Part shown: one piece after another, positions 63,284-64,000 of the stretch
Numbering within the stretch: the stretch's first letter is position 1
How the letters are laid out: each line of letters starts with the position of its first letter
Source: Novipirellula artificiosorum
GTDB taxonomy: Bacteria; Planctomycetota; Planctomycetia; Pirellulales; Pirellulaceae
NCBI RefSeq assembly: GCF_007860135.1
Contig: NZ_SJPV01000001.1
Location: forward strand, 1,547,299-1,611,298
Length of the DNA: 64,000 nucleotides
Reading direction: 5' to 3'
Translations under genes and position numbers: made by a program
The notes under the pieces: model-generated
The model's input: the letters and a program-made list of their open reading frames with translations, nothing else
Databases searched by the model: none
What the model was told of the DNA's origin: nothing

Positions 63284-64000
63284 ATGAAAACGCTTAACGT
63301 TGGCTTGATCGGCTATGGATTTATGGGGCGTACCCACAGCAATGGCTATTCGCAGGCGCCTCACTTCTTCACCAATGAATATCGACCCGTTTTGAAGGCG
63401 GTCTGTGCTCGTAGCGAAGACGACATGGAAGCGGCTCAGGCATTTGCCGACCAATGGGGGTACGAGTCGGTCGAAACGGATTGGCGCGAGATGATCAAAC
63501 GAGATGACATTGACATCGTGGACATCTGCACGCCCAACCATTTGCATGCTGAAATGGCGATCGCATGTGCCGAAGCGGGCAAGATGATCGTTTGCGAAAA
63601 ACCCTTGGCGATGAACTCGGCACAAGGTGAAGAAATGTGCCAAGCCGTTGAGAAAGCTGGCGTGAAGAATATGGTTTCCTACAACTACCGCCGAATCCCA
63701 GCGGTGACTTTGGCCAAGCAGCTCATCGATGAAGGGCGTTTAGGAAGGATCTTTCATTACCGAGCGAATTTCCTCCAAGACTGGACGATCAATGCGGATG
63801 TCCCCCAAGGCGGTGCGGCAACTTGGCGGCTGGATGCAAAATCGGCCGGCAGTGGTGTCACGGGCGATTTGTTGGCTCACTGCATCGATACCGCGCTGTG
63901 GCTTAACGGCGAGATCCTTGATGTCTCGGCCGTGACCGAGACGTTTATCAAGGAACGCGTTCACAGCGATACGGGAAAGAAACAGCCCGTCACGATCGAC
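63284..64000 (+). CDS. Gfo/Idh/MocA family oxidoreductase (cut by window end)
   Basis: The first 239 residues of an NAD(P)-dependent sugar or inositol dehydrogenase. The Rossmann loop [12 protein letters not shown] (8-19), [13 protein letters not shown] and the EKPLAMN motif with catalytic Lys are present. A second-domain stretch near the end ([17 protein letters not shown]) has the DLLAHCID segment with the substrate-binding Asp/His. No signal peptide, unlike the Tat-exported relative at 17.6 kb. Starts about 175 bases after the isomerase. C-terminus is outside the window. Confidence 0.93.
   Translation, partial: MKTLNVGLIGYGFMGRTHSNGYSQAPHFFTNEYRPVLKAVCARSEDDMEAAQAFADQWGYESVETDWREMIKRDDIDIVDICTPNHLHAEMAIACAEAGKMIVCEKPLAMNSAQGEEMCQAVEKAGVKNMVSYNYRRIPAVTLAKQLIDEGRLGRIFHYRANFLQDWTINADVPQGGAATWRLDAKSAGSGVTGDLLAHCIDTALWLNGEILDVSAVTETFIKERVHSDTGKKQPVTID

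Noticed and set aside
1..64000. tRNA, rRNA, CRISPR, prophage and transposase genes
   Set aside because: Spacers were read for cloverleaf, regular spaced repeats and transposase motifs, and none was recognised; short divergent copies could be missed by eye.

Overview
The window looks like chromosomal DNA of a planctomycete, most likely of the Rhodopirellula/Pirellulales type. This is inferred from gene content: an arylsulfatase, a Tat-exported Gfo/Idh/MocA oxidoreductase, a BBP7 (planctomycete beta-barrel) outer-membrane protein, a PmoA-like (DUF6807) secreted protein, a DUF4432 protein, a Ser/Thr kinase carrying PAS domains, a giant duplicated UvrA, and many short gene groups with long spacers. 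No tRNA, rRNA, CRISPR array, prophage or intact insertion sequence was recognised. Most genes are chromosomal housekeeping genes.

Layout. 1-7.6 kb: the start of a family-2 glycosyltransferase gene (cut by the window edge), an aldo/keto reductase, lepA, a GT4 glycosyltransferase and a PAS-containing kinase. 7.8-14.3 kb: one 2141-codon gene encoding two complete UvrA units in a row plus a basic C-terminal extension. 14.4-22.8 kb: an acidic protein, a TSUP-terC pair, an exported oxidoreductase, an integral membrane protein, a sulfatase and a secreted cyclophilin. 22.8-28.8 kb: a repeat element, a translationally coupled three-gene ABC exporter operon whose permease carries a large propeller-like insert, and a coupled histidine kinase/response regulator pair. 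28.8-29.2 kb: a candidate small RNA with its own promoter and terminator, just downstream of nrdR. 29.2-38.8 kb: nrdR, a PH-domain protein, a GYF-like protein, BBP7, a 16-copy heptanucleotide repeat, a single-pass protein, a TrkH-type K+ transporter and an NfeD-type protease.

39-45.1 kb is a complete methylmalonyl-CoA module: epimerase, mutase small and large subunits, and the MeaB chaperone. 45-55.7 kb holds purC, a GH10-like protein without visible catalytic glutamates, the PmoA-like protein, a repeat element, a three-gene operon (GT87-like membrane protein, membrane-anchored MutS-like ATPase, small membrane protein), an RNase E/G and its frequent partner DUF2344. 55.7-58.7 kb is a PTS-Ntr-like cluster (hpf, ptsN, ptsH, ptsI) with no sugar permease. 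59-64 kb has a lysine-rich small protein, agmatine deiminase, and a sugar-metabolism group (DUF4432, a sugar-phosphate isomerase/epimerase, and an oxidoreductase cut by the window end).

The observations most worth following up are the tandem UvrA, the promoter-to-terminator RNA with a CCUCC-containing loop, two inverted-repeat elements that abut or overlap stop codons, the permease with a propeller-like insert, and the GH10-like pseudo-enzyme. All assignments come from reading motifs by eye; no database search was run.
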